Shown one piece after another: positions 1-7,691 of a stretch of 44,128 bases of DNA. The DNA is taken from positions 72,654 to 116,781 of the forward strand of contig SYHW01000060.1 of assembly GCA_005799065.1 (NCBI GenBank). The letters run 5' to 3'. A program made the position numbers and the translations under genes. The DNA is from Bacteroidota bacterium (GTDB lineage: Bacteria > Bacteroidota > Bacteroidia > UBA7662). Numbering within the stretch: the stretch's first letter is position 1; each line of letters opens with the position of its first letter. The notes beneath the pieces were generated by a model that was not told where the DNA came from, ran no database searches, and worked only from the letters and a program-made list of their open reading frames with translations.

Positions 1-363
1 AAGCCTGGCCGAGGCAATTACACCATGGACGGAAACTTGTATACCGGTCCGGTTTATCAGTATAATCCGAATGATTTTGGTCTATTTAATATGTCTGGCA
101 ATGTAGCCGAATGGACGAATACGACGTTTGATGAGTCTGCGCAATGGTTTACCCACGACCTAAATCCAGATTTCCGTTACTCACCCGAAAATCCTAACGA
201 TGTGGTCATGCAGCGCAAGGTTGTACGTGGAGGCAGTTGGAATGATGTGGGTCACTTGATCAAAACTAGTACCCGATCCTACGAATATGGCGATTCTGCC
301 AAATCAACGATTGGCTTCCGCTGCGTCATGGACGTCATCGGTGCTGGCCAAACCGGGCGCTAA
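1..363 (+). CDS. gldK: GldK-type gliding/T9SS lipoprotein, C-terminal part (5' cut by window edge)
   Basis: The reading frame is open from base 1 to the TAA at 361-363, so only about 120 C-terminal residues are visible. They carry a formylglycine-generating-enzyme (FGE/SUMF1) type fold signature: NMSGNVAEWT, VVRGGSWND and a terminal IGFRCVMDV. GldK (PorK) has this fold, lacks known FGE activity, and builds the periplasmic ring of the type IX secretion system together with GldN. The call rests on this signature plus the gldL, gldM and gldN genes that follow in the canonical order. The 54-nt gap to gldL suggests one transcript. An unrelated SUMF1 protein would look similar alone, but not in this neighbourhood. 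Confidence 0.93.
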   Translation, partial: KPGRGNYTMDGNLYTGPVYQYNPNDFGLFNMSGNVAEWTNTTFDESAQWFTHDLNPDFRYSPENPNDVVMQRKVVRGGSWNDVGHLIKTSTRSYEYGDSAKSTIGFRCVMDVIGAGQTGR

Positions 364-417
364 GAATATTTTATCACTTATACTTAATAAACCTTAAACC
401 CAACAAAATTTTTCATC

Positions 418-1041
418 ATGCGTGAAGCTAGTTTTTTAGAGTCGAAGCGGGGTAAAGTACTGCTAAATTATGCCTATGGATGGGGTGCGGCTGTGGTTAT
501 CATCGGAGCCCTTTTCAAAATTCGCCACTTGGATGGAGCTGATTTGATGCTCACGATCGGTTTGGGTACGGAGGCGTTGATTTTCTTTATTTCAGGCTTT
601 GAAAAGCCCAGTGAAGACTTGGATTGGTCGCTTGTTTACCCTGAATTGTCAGGTGGCGAGGCAAAGTCAAAATCAGCTAAGGTTTCTGACCTCGATGGTA
701 TGATGCGCGAATCAGGCATTAATAAAGGTACCCTTGAGCGTTTGGGTGAAGGCTTTAAGTCCCTAACAGAAAATGTTGGCAAAATGTCGGATATCTCCCA
801 GGCTACTGTTGCAACGAACGAGTACGCCAAGCAAGTGCGTGAGGTTGCCGGATCTATGGCTGGTTTTTCACGGAACATGACTGAAGCCAGTCGCGTCGTG
901 GAGGAAATGAATCAAGCCGTTGGAATGGGCACCGATTTGAAGACCTACCAAGAGCAAATTGCGCTTTTGAACAGGAATTTGGGTGCATTGAACGCTGTTT
1001 ATGGAAATATGTTGAGTGCCATGTCGGCACCACGCCAATAA
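418..1041 (+). CDS. gldL: GldL, inner-membrane motor protein of gliding/T9SS
   Basis: This is a 207-residue protein with two hydrophobic helices near the N-terminus (about residues 14-35, with YGWGAAVVIIGALFKI, and 41-62, with ADLMLTIGLGTEALIFFISG). A long hydrophilic, coiled-coil-like cytoplasmic tail follows. This is the standard GldL/PorL layout. In the family GldL forms a pentamer around a GldM dimer and uses proton motive force to power type IX secretion and gliding. It lies between gldK and gldM, 18 nt before gldM. The ATG at 418 puts the first helix at the expected distance from the N-terminus. Second only to gene order, the two-helix hairpin is the strongest support. Confidence 0.95.
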   Translation: MREASFLESKRGKVLLNYAYGWGAAVVIIGALFKIRHLDGADLMLTIGLGTEALIFFISGFEKPSEDLDWSLVYPELSGGEAKSKSAKVSDLDGMMRESGINKGTLERLGEGFKSLTENVGKMSDISQATVATNEYAKQVREVAGSMAGFSRNMTEASRVVEEMNQAVGMGTDLKTYQEQIALLNRNLGALNAVYGNMLSAMSAPRQ

Positions 1042-1059
1042 ACCAACTGCTACAAGGCT

Positions 1060-2646
1060 ATGGCTTCAGTTAAATTGTCGCCCAGACAAAAAATGATAAA
1101 TATGATGTATTTGGTGCTAACGGCTATGTTAGCATTGAATGTGTCAGCAGAAATTCTCAAAGCTTTTGCGATGATTAACAAAAGTTTGGAGGATACAAAT
1201 TTAACCATCGATCAAAAGAATGCTGCATTATATTTGGCATTTGAGGAGAAAATGAAAGATGAGCCAGGAAAAACCAAGGCGGCATACGACAAAGCCATGA
1301 CCGTGAAGCGTGAATCTAAAGAGCTTTTAGATTTTGTAAAAAAGGTTAAGGAAAAGTTGATCGATGAAGGTGGTAACAAGAACGGTAAGCTGGATGAACC
1401 CGATTTCAAAATTGAAGGCGGTGTACGCCGGATTTTGGATGATGGCAACATTGATATCAGTTCAACGCTTTTGGTCAATCCTGATGGAAAGAGCAAGCTG
1501 GGTTTGGAGATGAAAGACAAATTCAGTGACTTTAGAAAGAAGTTAATTGCATTGATTCCTCAGGTTGATCGGGAAAAGGTAAAGATTCACCTCGATGATC
1601 CGATAGACCCTAGTCCTTCTAAAGGAAGCGGTGTAAAAAAGAACTGGTTGCAGTCAAATTTTGGTGAAATGCCGTTGTCTGGTGTAGTGACGCTTTTTAC
1701 AAAATATGAAAGTGATATCCGCAACACGGAAAGTGAAATTGTTACCTACCTTCTGGGTTCTATCGATGCAGCATCGTTCAAGTTTGATCAGGTTGAGGCC
1801 AAGGTAATTGCGAAAAGCAGTTACGTTCTAACGGGACAGGATTTTGAAGCTGATGTGATGTTGGTCGCTTATGACAGCCGCCAAAATTTGGATATCCGTT
1901 TAGACGGTGGTGTTGTGATACCTGTAGAGAATGGATTGGGTAAATACAAAGCTCGGGCTACATCTGAAGGGGAGAAAAAGTTGAATGGTTACATTTTGGT
2001 GAAAAATCCGGGCACAGGTGAGGAAACGAAATATCCTTTCACAACTTCCTACACGGTTGCCCGCCCGGCGGCGGTGGTATCACCTGATAAAATGAATGTA
2101 TTCTACATTGGTGTAGATAATCCAGTTTCGATTTCTGCTCCTGGCGTTAAACCGGCTGATCTTACCCCCTCTATTTCTAAAGGTACCTTGACGGGTTCAG
2201 GTGGAAAATATGTGGTTCGCGTTATGGAGCCAGGTAAGGTTAATGTGGATGTTCGTTCCAAGGGTGAAGCGGGCAAGGGTGCCAGTATGTTGGGCAGTTC
2301 TGAATTCCGCGTGAAGTATGTTCCGGATCCCATTGCAACAGTAGGTAGCTTGCCCGCCGGATCTGTAGCTTCGACCAAATTCAAAGCGCAGGGTGGGATG
2401 ATTGCCTTATTGAAGGATTTTGACTTTGACCTTCGTTTTGAAATCAGGAGTTTCCGTTTGATTTATTTGGCCCCGAGAAAAGATGCCCAGGTGGTTTCTG
2501 TTTCGGGCCCTGTCTTTACACAAGCGGCACAAAATATCATTCGGAATGCAAAGCCTGGAGATCGCTTTATTTTTGATGAGGTGAAAGCGGTTGGTCCTGA
2601 TAAGGTAACCCGTACGTTGCCTGCTGTTACTTATGGTCTTAATTAA
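1060..2646 (+). CDS. gldM: GldM, periplasm-spanning T9SS/gliding motor shaft
   Basis: This is a 528-residue protein starting MASVKLSPRQKMINMMYLVL, the typical GldM/PorM N-terminus. A single transmembrane helix at about residues 14-30 carries a conserved acidic residue (E31 in NVSAEILK). The rest is a long periplasmic region: helical first, then several beta-rich Ig-like domains ending in VKAVGPDKVTRTLPAVTYGLN. Family members form a dimeric rod linking the GldL motor to the GldK/GldN ring. The length is normal (about 510-530). It is followed directly by gldN, whose preferred ATG lies 7 nt after this stop. Confidence 0.96.
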   Translation: MASVKLSPRQKMINMMYLVLTAMLALNVSAEILKAFAMINKSLEDTNLTIDQKNAALYLAFEEKMKDEPGKTKAAYDKAMTVKRESKELLDFVKKVKEKLIDEGGNKNGKLDEPDFKIEGGVRRILDDGNIDISSTLLVNPDGKSKLGLEMKDKFSDFRKKLIALIPQVDREKVKIHLDDPIDPSPSKGSGVKKNWLQSNFGEMPLSGVVTLFTKYESDIRNTESEIVTYLLGSIDAASFKFDQVEAKVIAKSSYVLTGQDFEADVMLVAYDSRQNLDIRLDGGVVIPVENGLGKYKARATSEGEKKLNGYILVKNPGTGEETKYPFTTSYTVARPAAVVSPDKMNVFYIGVDNPVSISAPGVKPADLTPSISKGTLTGSGGKYVVRVMEPGKVNVDVRSKGEAGKGASMLGSSEFRVKYVPDPIATVGSLPAGSVASTKFKAQGGMIALLKDFDFDLRFEIRSFRLIYLAPRKDAQVVSVSGPVFTQAAQNIIRNAKPGDRFIFDEVKAVGPDKVTRTLPAVTYGLN

Positions 2647-2653
2647 TTCTTTT

Positions 2654-3478
2654 ATGAATAAGTTTCTTTTAGGTTTCGGATTAATCCTTGGCTTGTGTGT
2701 ATGTGATCTGTCTGCACAAGTTCAAAATCCTGAAATTATCGATGGTGCTTTTAAGCGGGAGGAAAAGACGCGCAGGACCAACGATTTGTATACGGTTCGT
2801 CAGGCCGATGCGATGTTCTCCTGGAGCATTATCCGCTTGATTGATCTTAATCAAAAGCCAAATTTTTTCTTCACCTACCCGAAGAGTATGTTCATCAACT
2901 ATTTGATGGGCTCTTTGAAAGGGGGCGAATTAGAGGGCTATATCTATAAAACAGAGGATTTGGTTCCTGAGAATGCAATTACATCGGATGCGATTTTGAA
3001 GTCTCTTGAAAGCTACGACACTGTAATTACGATGGATCCGGTTACTTATGAGATGGTTCAAAAGGTAGAGAAGAAAGAGTTTGATCCCAATGATGTGGTG
3101 GGTATTCGTTTGAAGGAAGAATGGGTTTTCGATCGTCGAACCGGTGGTTTAGATGTTCGGATTGTTGCCCTTGCTCCCATTTCAAATTTGAAATCAGAAG
3201 GTAGGGTGGTAGGACAAACTGCTATGTTTTGGGTGTATTACCCATACATTCGCCCGTTGTTAACCAATTCCGAAGTATTTAATTGGCGGAGTGAGTCTGA
3301 AAAGTTGAACTACGACGAGGTCTTTATACGTCGTATGTTCACCAGCAACATAATCAAGGAGCCGAACGTAAAGGACCTGCGTGTCGAGGATTATGCAAAG
3401 GGTCGCGATGCTTTTTACGAATCTGAGCGCATTAAAAATAAGCTCTTGGATTTCGAACAGTCGCTGTGGCAATATTAG
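2654..3478 (+). CDS. gldN: GldN, T9SS/gliding periplasmic ring protein
   Basis: This is a 274-residue exported protein. The start chosen is the ATG at 2654 rather than the in-frame ATG at 2633, because it begins a clean signal peptide (MNKFLLGFGLILGLCVCDLS, cleaved near SAQ) and lies just after the gldM stop. The mature part contains family-like stretches such as RRTNDLYTVRQADAMFSWSI, LKEEWVFDRRTGGLDVRIVA and DEVFIRRMFTSNIIKEPN. GldN (PorN) partners GldK in the ring below the outer membrane. It is the last gene of the operon and is followed by a strong intrinsic terminator. Confidence 0.95.
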   Translation: MNKFLLGFGLILGLCVCDLSAQVQNPEIIDGAFKREEKTRRTNDLYTVRQADAMFSWSIIRLIDLNQKPNFFFTYPKSMFINYLMGSLKGGELEGYIYKTEDLVPENAITSDAILKSLESYDTVITMDPVTYEMVQKVEKKEFDPNDVVGIRLKEEWVFDRRTGGLDVRIVALAPISNLKSEGRVVGQTAMFWVYYPYIRPLLTNSEVFNWRSESEKLNYDEVFIRRMFTSNIIKEPNVKDLRVEDYAKGRDAFYESERIKNKLLDFEQSLWQY

Positions 3479-3510
3479 TTTCTTGCCCGATACGGATTAT
3501 GTAGTTAATC

Positions 3511-3540
3511 AAGCCCCGGATGCGTTCCGGGGTTTTTTTT
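3511..3540 (+). terminator. Rho-independent terminator of the gldKLMN operon
   Basis: A 7-bp GC-rich stem CCCCGGA (3514-3520) pairs with TCCGGGG (3526-3532) across the loop TGCGT and is followed at once by eight to nine T. A-T pairs below the stem extend it into the T tract. It lies 35 nt after the gldN stop. Confidence 0.93.
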
Positions 3541-3566
3541 TGAAATAAAATTTATCGGGTATTGTC

Positions 3567-3574
3567 TACTTTTG
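3567..3574 (+). promoter_or_regulatory. Candidate hemW promoter -7 box
   Basis: TACTTTTG matches the Bacteroidota -7 consensus TAnnTTTG and lies 16 nt before the hemW ATG. The nearest usable TTG is at 3540-3542, a spacing of 24, slightly long. The upstream terminator makes an own promoter necessary. Confidence 0.55.
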
Positions 3575-3590
3575 AATTCATTGGTTGTTG

Positions 3591-4718
3591 ATGGCTACCG
3601 TATATTTTCATATACCTTTTTGCAAGCAGGCATGTTTCTATTGTGATTTTCATTTTAGTACGGTTCGTACTGCACAACAGGAAATGGTGGATTGCTTGTT
3701 GACGGAATGGGAACTTGTTCATCATAGTATTCAGGGCGAGCGTATCGACAGTATATATTTCGGAGGTGGCACCCCGAGCCTCTTGTCGGCAGCTCAAGTC
3801 CAGATTTTGATTGATGCCGTTACGAAGACGAATGAGGTACTATTTGATGCTGAAATCACCTTAGAAGTCAACCCGGATGATCTATCGGCCGATTACTTGC
3901 AGTCGATTCGCGCCGTAGGCGTGAACCGCCTCAGTGTTGGGATTCAGTCGCTGAATGATGATATTCTTCGTTCCATGAATAGGGCGCATGATCGCCGAAT
4001 GGCTGTTCATTCTATTTTATTAGCACAAGATGCTGGATTTGAGGATATATCGGTCGATCTGATGTTTGGATTACCCGGATTGACTGATCAGGAGTGGGTA
4101 AGTGCTTTGCATTTTTTAGCGGATCGACAGGTTCCGCACATTTCGGCATATTGCTTAACCCTAGAGCCCGGAACGGTATGGCACAGACGGGTAGAAAAGA
4201 GATTGTTGGTGCTGCCGGAGGATGAATCGAGTCGCATGCAATATCGATTGCTGATGGATTTTGCAAAGGACCGGGGGTATCGTCATTATGAGGTATCTAA
4301 TTTAGCACTTCCCGGAATGGAATCGGAACATAATTCAGCCTATTGGAATGGTTCCCATTATTTAGGCCTTGGGCCTTCCGCTCATTCATTTGTCGATGGT
4401 ACGCGTTGGTGGAATGTGTCGAACAACGCTCGCTACATGCGGTCCATTCGTTCGGGTGTTTTGCCGCATACTCAGGAGGTCCTGACCTTGTCAAACCGCC
4501 ACAATGAGTATGTGATGACCAAGCTTCGGTTGGATACGGGTATCGATTTGACCGAGTATCAGAGTTATTTTGGTGATGATTTCTCCCAATCGTTTCAGAA
4601 TAATATGCGTTCCGTCCCTTCAGAATGGATTGATTTGTGTGATAATCGACTTAAATTAACACCAGAAGGTAGGTTTTTTGCCGATGGTATCAGTGCTTCT
4701 TTATTTGTTTTGGATTAG
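3591..4718 (+). CDS. hemW: HemW-like radical SAM heme chaperone
   Basis: This is a 375-residue protein with the radical SAM cluster motif C11-x3-C15-x2-C18 followed by DF (FCKQACFYCDFHF), the HemW-type variant. Other family stretches are SIYFGGGTPSLL, LEVNPDD, GVNRLSVGIQSLNDDIL and a C-terminal HemN_C-like region (NEYVMTKLRLDTGIDL). HemW transfers heme to respiratory proteins; older annotations call it oxygen-independent coproporphyrinogen oxidase, but the true oxidase HemN has extra features absent here. ATG 3591 is preferred over the upstream TTG codons because it places the [4Fe-4S] motif at residues 11-18. The last codons, SASLFVLD, lie inside a 25-bp tandem repeat, so the C-terminal end is set by that repeat. 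Confidence 0.9.
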   Translation: MATVYFHIPFCKQACFYCDFHFSTVRTAQQEMVDCLLTEWELVHHSIQGERIDSIYFGGGTPSLLSAAQVQILIDAVTKTNEVLFDAEITLEVNPDDLSADYLQSIRAVGVNRLSVGIQSLNDDILRSMNRAHDRRMAVHSILLAQDAGFEDISVDLMFGLPGLTDQEWVSALHFLADRQVPHISAYCLTLEPGTVWHRRVEKRLLVLPEDESSRMQYRLLMDFAKDRGYRHYEVSNLALPGMESEHNSAYWNGSHYLGLGPSAHSFVDGTRWWNVSNNARYMRSIRSGVLPHTQEVLTLSNRHNEYVMTKLRLDTGIDLTEYQSYFGDDFSQSFQNNMRSVPSEWIDLCDNRLKLTPEGRFFADGISASLFVLD

Positions 4719-4796
4719 TGCTTCTATATTTGTCTTGGATCAGTACTTCTATATTTGTCTTGGATCAGTACTTCTATATTTGTCTTGGATCAGTAC
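4692..4796. repeat. 25-bp tandem repeat (4 copies plus 5 bp) over the hemW 3' end
   Basis: Four 25-bp units lie head to tail at 4692-4716, 4717-4741, 4742-4766 and 4767-4791, then AGTAC. Each unit starts AGTRCTTCTATATTTG and ends TCTTGGATC. Units 3 and 4 are identical, unit 2 differs by one base and unit 1 by a few. All three forward frames through the array are open. The C-to-T change at the end of unit 1 makes the TAG stop of hemW. Units 2-4 each contain TATATTTG, a consensus -7 box. Confidence 0.95.
4725..4782 (+). promoter_or_regulatory. Three promoter-like -7 boxes within the minisatellite
   Basis: TATATTTG occurs at 4725-4732, 4750-4757 and 4775-4782, each a perfect TAnnTTTG match. The TTG ending one box lies 17 nt before the next box, inside the 17-23 range described for Bacteroidota -33/-7 spacing. 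They point at the cyclase gene at 4853. Promoter function is inferred. Confidence 0.4.
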
Positions 4797-4852
4797 AATT
4801 TTACTTGGGGATCATGCTTGTTTCATGGCTTATGTTATTTTAATAATGTGTT

Positions 4853-5665
4853 ATGAGTAATAAGGGGGTTATTGATTTTTGGGGTAACCCAGACTGGGGT
4901 CGGACGATCGATTTATCTTGGCCTCTGCGTTTTGATGGATTCAATCCTCGTGCCTTTCATATTCCATCGCCTTCGCGCACACCGCTGAGAAGCGGTAGCT
5001 TTGTTGGATCGGTAGCGGAAGGTGGTAGTTGCAATGTGTTTTCACTTTCGCTGCATCCGCACGGGCAAGGAACACATACGGAGTGTGTCGGTCATATTTC
5101 GGTTGAACCCTACTGCATCAATGACTGTCTGCGTAGGTTTTGGTTTAGGGCATTTTTTTGCCGTATTGAACCAAGACAAATTAAAGGGGATCGGGTGATT
5201 ACAAGAGATCTTTTGAAGCATATTTGGGAAAATCAGGCCGCAAGTCTTTATGTCGAAGGTGGAGTAGGAACGAGAGAATTAGGTGTTGAGGCCATCATTG
5301 TTTGTGCTCTTGATTGGACAGTGGGTAAAAATTCGGCTGATTTTCCGGATTTCTCTGGGTCTAATCCGCCCTACTTCGAGGCGACCGCACTGGATTTTAT
5401 TCGGGAGATGGGAGTTTCGCATCTTTTAACGGACCTGCCTTCCGTCGACCGTGAGGATGATGGCGGACTTCTTTCCGCCCACCACGCGTTTTGGAATTAT
5501 CCTCTTTCACCCCGTTTGGATGCGAGCATTACGGAAATGATTCGTGTTCCATCAGACTTAGAGGAGGGATTTTATCATCTGAATCTGATGATTGCCCCCC
5601 TACAGTCTGATGCCAGCCCGTCGAAACCCATTTTATACCCTCGATTGCTGGATACGAAGGGGTAG
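4853..5665 (+). CDS. Cyclase-family metal hydrolase, kynurenine-formamidase-like
   Basis: This is a 270-residue protein of the cyclase family (Pfam Cyclase), which includes the bacterial kynurenine formamidase KynB. The metal-site motif is at residues 68-81, HPHGQGTHTECVGH. It matches the family pattern HxGTHxD but has Glu77 where KynB usually has Asp. A likely role is hydrolysis of N-formylkynurenine to kynurenine, because the convergent neighbour is kynurenine 3-monooxygenase, the next enzyme but one from tryptophan. The assignment is inferred: many cyclase-family proteins have other or unknown substrates. ATG 4853 follows an AT-rich leader and the promoter-bearing repeat. Its stop is only 11 nt from the stop of the opposing gene. 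Confidence 0.72.
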   Translation: MSNKGVIDFWGNPDWGRTIDLSWPLRFDGFNPRAFHIPSPSRTPLRSGSFVGSVAEGGSCNVFSLSLHPHGQGTHTECVGHISVEPYCINDCLRRFWFRAFFCRIEPRQIKGDRVITRDLLKHIWENQAASLYVEGGVGTRELGVEAIIVCALDWTVGKNSADFPDFSGSNPPYFEATALDFIREMGVSHLLTDLPSVDREDDGGLLSAHHAFWNYPLSPRLDASITEMIRVPSDLEEGFYHLNLMIAPLQSDASPSKPILYPRLLDTKG

Positions 5666-5675
5666 CCACGCAGTG

Positions 5676-5691
5676 CTCAACTACGGTTGAG
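5676..5691. terminator. Hairpin at the convergent gene ends
   Basis: CTCAAC-TACG-GTTGAG is a perfect 6-bp stem. Read on the plus strand, it closes a UNCG-type (UACG) tetraloop. It spans the stop codon of the minus-strand gene and sits 10 nt after the cyclase stop. There is no long T run on either side, so a bidirectional terminator or 3'-end stabiliser role is only suggested. Confidence 0.4.
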
Positions 5692-6138
5692 ATGATCATT
5701 ACTCTTTTTGATTTCACTGAGCACACCCAACATTTTTTGGGTGTCTTTTGGGCTGAGTAGCCCGAGGGGTACAGCCTTGCTGCGCATAATTCCTTGCTGG
5801 GTCGATCGGAACAGGTAGAGGGTGCGCCTAAGTCCACCATAGGCCTTCACGATCTCATATCCGGCTAATTCGGAGGCCGGAAGGCTAAGAAAAACTTCAT
5901 CCTGTCCTTCTTGGTCGGTTGATATGTAGAGTGTGGCAGATTTCACTTCAAAGGCCATATATCCTGGCCGGATCATCACCCAAAATGAAGCCAACAAAAG
6001 CAGTGTGCCGATAAATAGACCGATTCCGAGTGTTTCAGGTAGGTCGGAGAAGAGGGCATAAGTGCCTGCGCCCACCACGGCGAAGGCAGCACCTCTAAAC
6101 CAGATAATCTGTTTGAGGTTGTGAACACCCGATTTCAT
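5677..6138 (-). CDS. Small two-helix membrane protein coupled to kmo, function unknown
   Basis: This is a 153-residue protein. Two hydrophobic segments lie at about residues 11-30 (IIWFRGAAFAVVGAGTYALF) and 36-56 (LGIGLFIGTLLLLASFWVMI). A soluble C-terminal half of alternating beta-like stretches follows (KSATLYISTDQEGQDEVFLS), giving the look of a membrane-anchored PH-like domain. I do not recognise a named family. Its ATG overlaps the last codons of kmo by 4 nt (6135-6138), so translation is probably coupled and the two are co-transcribed. No catalytic motif is visible. Confidence 0.75.
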   Translation of the reverse strand: MKSGVHNLKQIIWFRGAAFAVVGAGTYALFSDLPETLGIGLFIGTLLLLASFWVMIRPGYMAFEVKSATLYISTDQEGQDEVFLSLPASELAGYEIVKAYGGLRRTLYLFRSTQQGIMRSKAVPLGLLSPKDTQKMLGVLSEIKKSNDHLNRS

Positions 6139-7556
6139 AGACTTTCAGTATAGGTTTCCATTCCACGTGCAATGGCATCATCCATTGCCTTTGTACCAAA
6201 ATTCTGGTGCCAATCGCCTTCCTTCATCAGTTGATCCATCCAGGTATCTTGCACTTTACCCCGATTTAGAGCGGTGTGGTAGGTAATATCCGGACGAAAG
6301 GTCACCATGGAATAGAGGGGTGTCCAGCGGTTGGGGTACATTTGGTTGATGCGCGCTTCTATTCGTTTGCGCAAGAGAAAATCGGGATCGGCCACCTTGT
6401 CGCGCATTTCAATAAAATTGGCTTTTGCAAGGTCTGCAATAGCGTCGGCATTGGCTTTTCGGTGGGCACTAAACGCCGGGAATATGAAGTCCCATCGTTC
6501 ATGGTACTCATCGATCAATTCATCAAACACCCGCACATCCTCAAATCCACAGTTCATTCCCTGTCCGTAGAACGGAACGATGGCATGGGCTGCATCGCCC
6601 ATGAGCAAATGATCGCTGCCCAGGTTCCATGGGGCGCAGCGTACCGTCACCAGACTTGAGGTAGGATTGCGCAGGTATTCATCCACTAGATCGGGCATCA
6701 GTGCCACGGCGTCGGGAAATTGTTGCTTGAAAAATCCGAAAATGTCGTTTGGATCTTTAAGGCTGTTGAATGATGGGTTTCCTTCGAAAGGGAAGAAAAG
6801 CGTGCAGGTGAATGTGCGATCCGGATTGGGCAGCGCAATCATCATGTAGGTGCCCCGGGGCCAAATGTGTAGAGCGTCGGGCGATAGGGCAAACGAACCG
6901 TCTGCCGTAGGTGGGATGCTGAGCTCCTTGTATCCATGCGGCAGGTAGTCTTGTGAATAGTCGAATCGGTCACTGCGCATCATGTAGTCGCGGAGCGCAG
7001 AATATGCGCCATCGGTACCGATCAAACGTCGATAGGCCTGTTTGCGAATGCTGGGCGATTGTGTCTGCTCCAATACAATCTGTTTATGTGCTGGATCAAC
7101 CTGGATGCATTTTCCTTCAAAATGAAGCCGAGCGCCTTCTCGTTCGGCAAGGCTCATCAAGGTTTGATTGAGACCACCACGCGAAACGGAGTAGATTTGT
7201 TCGCCTTCTTTGCCGTAGGCTTGTTCGGTTGTTGTGCCCGATGTGCTGTGCATGATGCGACCTTTCATGGGCATGCCCGTGCCCAGCACTTCCTGATCAA
7301 TTCCCACTTTTTTAAGTGCTTCAATGCCGCGTGCACTCAATGCCAGGTTGATGGAGCGGCCTGCGTAGGCGCCTACCACCCTGGGGTCGGGACGTCGTTC
7401 ATACACATCAACTGCGTAGCCTCGTTTTCTCAGGTAAACGGCCAGCAAAGAACCGACAAGACCCGCGCCGATCAATGTAAAATCAGGTAATTGCTGCGTG
7501 TTTTGGGTATTCTTTCCTTTCGGTGCCGAGCCAGATGCGTGAATGTTGGGATTCAT
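6135..7556 (-). CDS. kmo: Kynurenine 3-monooxygenase
   Basis: This is a 473-residue FAD monooxygenase that hydroxylates L-kynurenine to 3-hydroxykynurenine using NADPH and O2. Visible motifs are the FAD dinucleotide fold GAGLVGSLLAVYLRKRGY with the ribose-binding acid in VYERRPDPR, and the KMO-type second FAD motif MGDAAHAIVPFYGQGMNCGFED. The early KMO signature GRSINLALSARGIEAL is also present. A 26-residue polar extension (MNPNIHASGSAPKGKNTQNT...) precedes the fold. It opens an operon with the small membrane protein and has a good promoter upstream. With the facing formamidase-like gene, it suggests tryptophan breakdown or NAD synthesis from tryptophan. Other kynurenine genes are not in the window. 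Confidence 0.94.
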   Translation of the reverse strand: MNPNIHASGSAPKGKNTQNTQQLPDFTLIGAGLVGSLLAVYLRKRGYAVDVYERRPDPRVVGAYAGRSINLALSARGIEALKKVGIDQEVLGTGMPMKGRIMHSTSGTTTEQAYGKEGEQIYSVSRGGLNQTLMSLAEREGARLHFEGKCIQVDPAHKQIVLEQTQSPSIRKQAYRRLIGTDGAYSALRDYMMRSDRFDYSQDYLPHGYKELSIPPTADGSFALSPDALHIWPRGTYMMIALPNPDRTFTCTLFFPFEGNPSFNSLKDPNDIFGFFKQQFPDAVALMPDLVDEYLRNPTSSLVTVRCAPWNLGSDHLLMGDAAHAIVPFYGQGMNCGFEDVRVFDELIDEYHERWDFIFPAFSAHRKANADAIADLAKANFIEMRDKVADPDFLLRKRIEARINQMYPNRWTPLYSMVTFRPDITYHTALNRGKVQDTWMDQLMKEGDWHQNFGTKAMDDAIARGMETYTESL

Positions 7557-7593
7557 AGAAGGGTGGGCGTTTTGATGGGACGTAAACGACCTG

Positions 7594-7624
7594 CAAAGCT
7601 ACCGCATACCAAGCGACAAGGCAA
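7594..7624 (-). promoter_or_regulatory. kmo promoter
   Basis: On the minus strand TTG (7624-7622) is followed after exactly 20 nt by TAGCTTTG (7601-7594), a full match to the Bacteroidota -33/-7 pattern. The ATG is 37 nt downstream of the -7 box. Confidence 0.75.
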
Positions 7625-7677
7625 GTGAATCCGACTCCAAATTTGATGTGGATCGGCTCAAAGTTGCGCCGACATCC

Positions 7678-7685
7678 TATTTTTG
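7678..7685 (+). promoter_or_regulatory. Candidate tyrS -7 box, close to the start codon
   Basis: TATTTTTG matches TAnnTTTG and ends only 6 nt before the tyrS ATG at 7692. If used, transcription would begin at or next to the start codon, giving a leaderless mRNA. No TTG at the usual spacing is visible. Confidence 0.45.
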
Positions 7686-7691
7686 CACATC

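Noticed and set aside
3585-3590. TTG codons before hemW as start
   Set aside because: ATG 3591 places the radical SAM motif at the usual residue and needs no rare start codon.
4678-4860. 60-codon ORF across the 25-bp repeat
   Set aside because: It is only the repeat read in another frame; no sign of selection for a protein.
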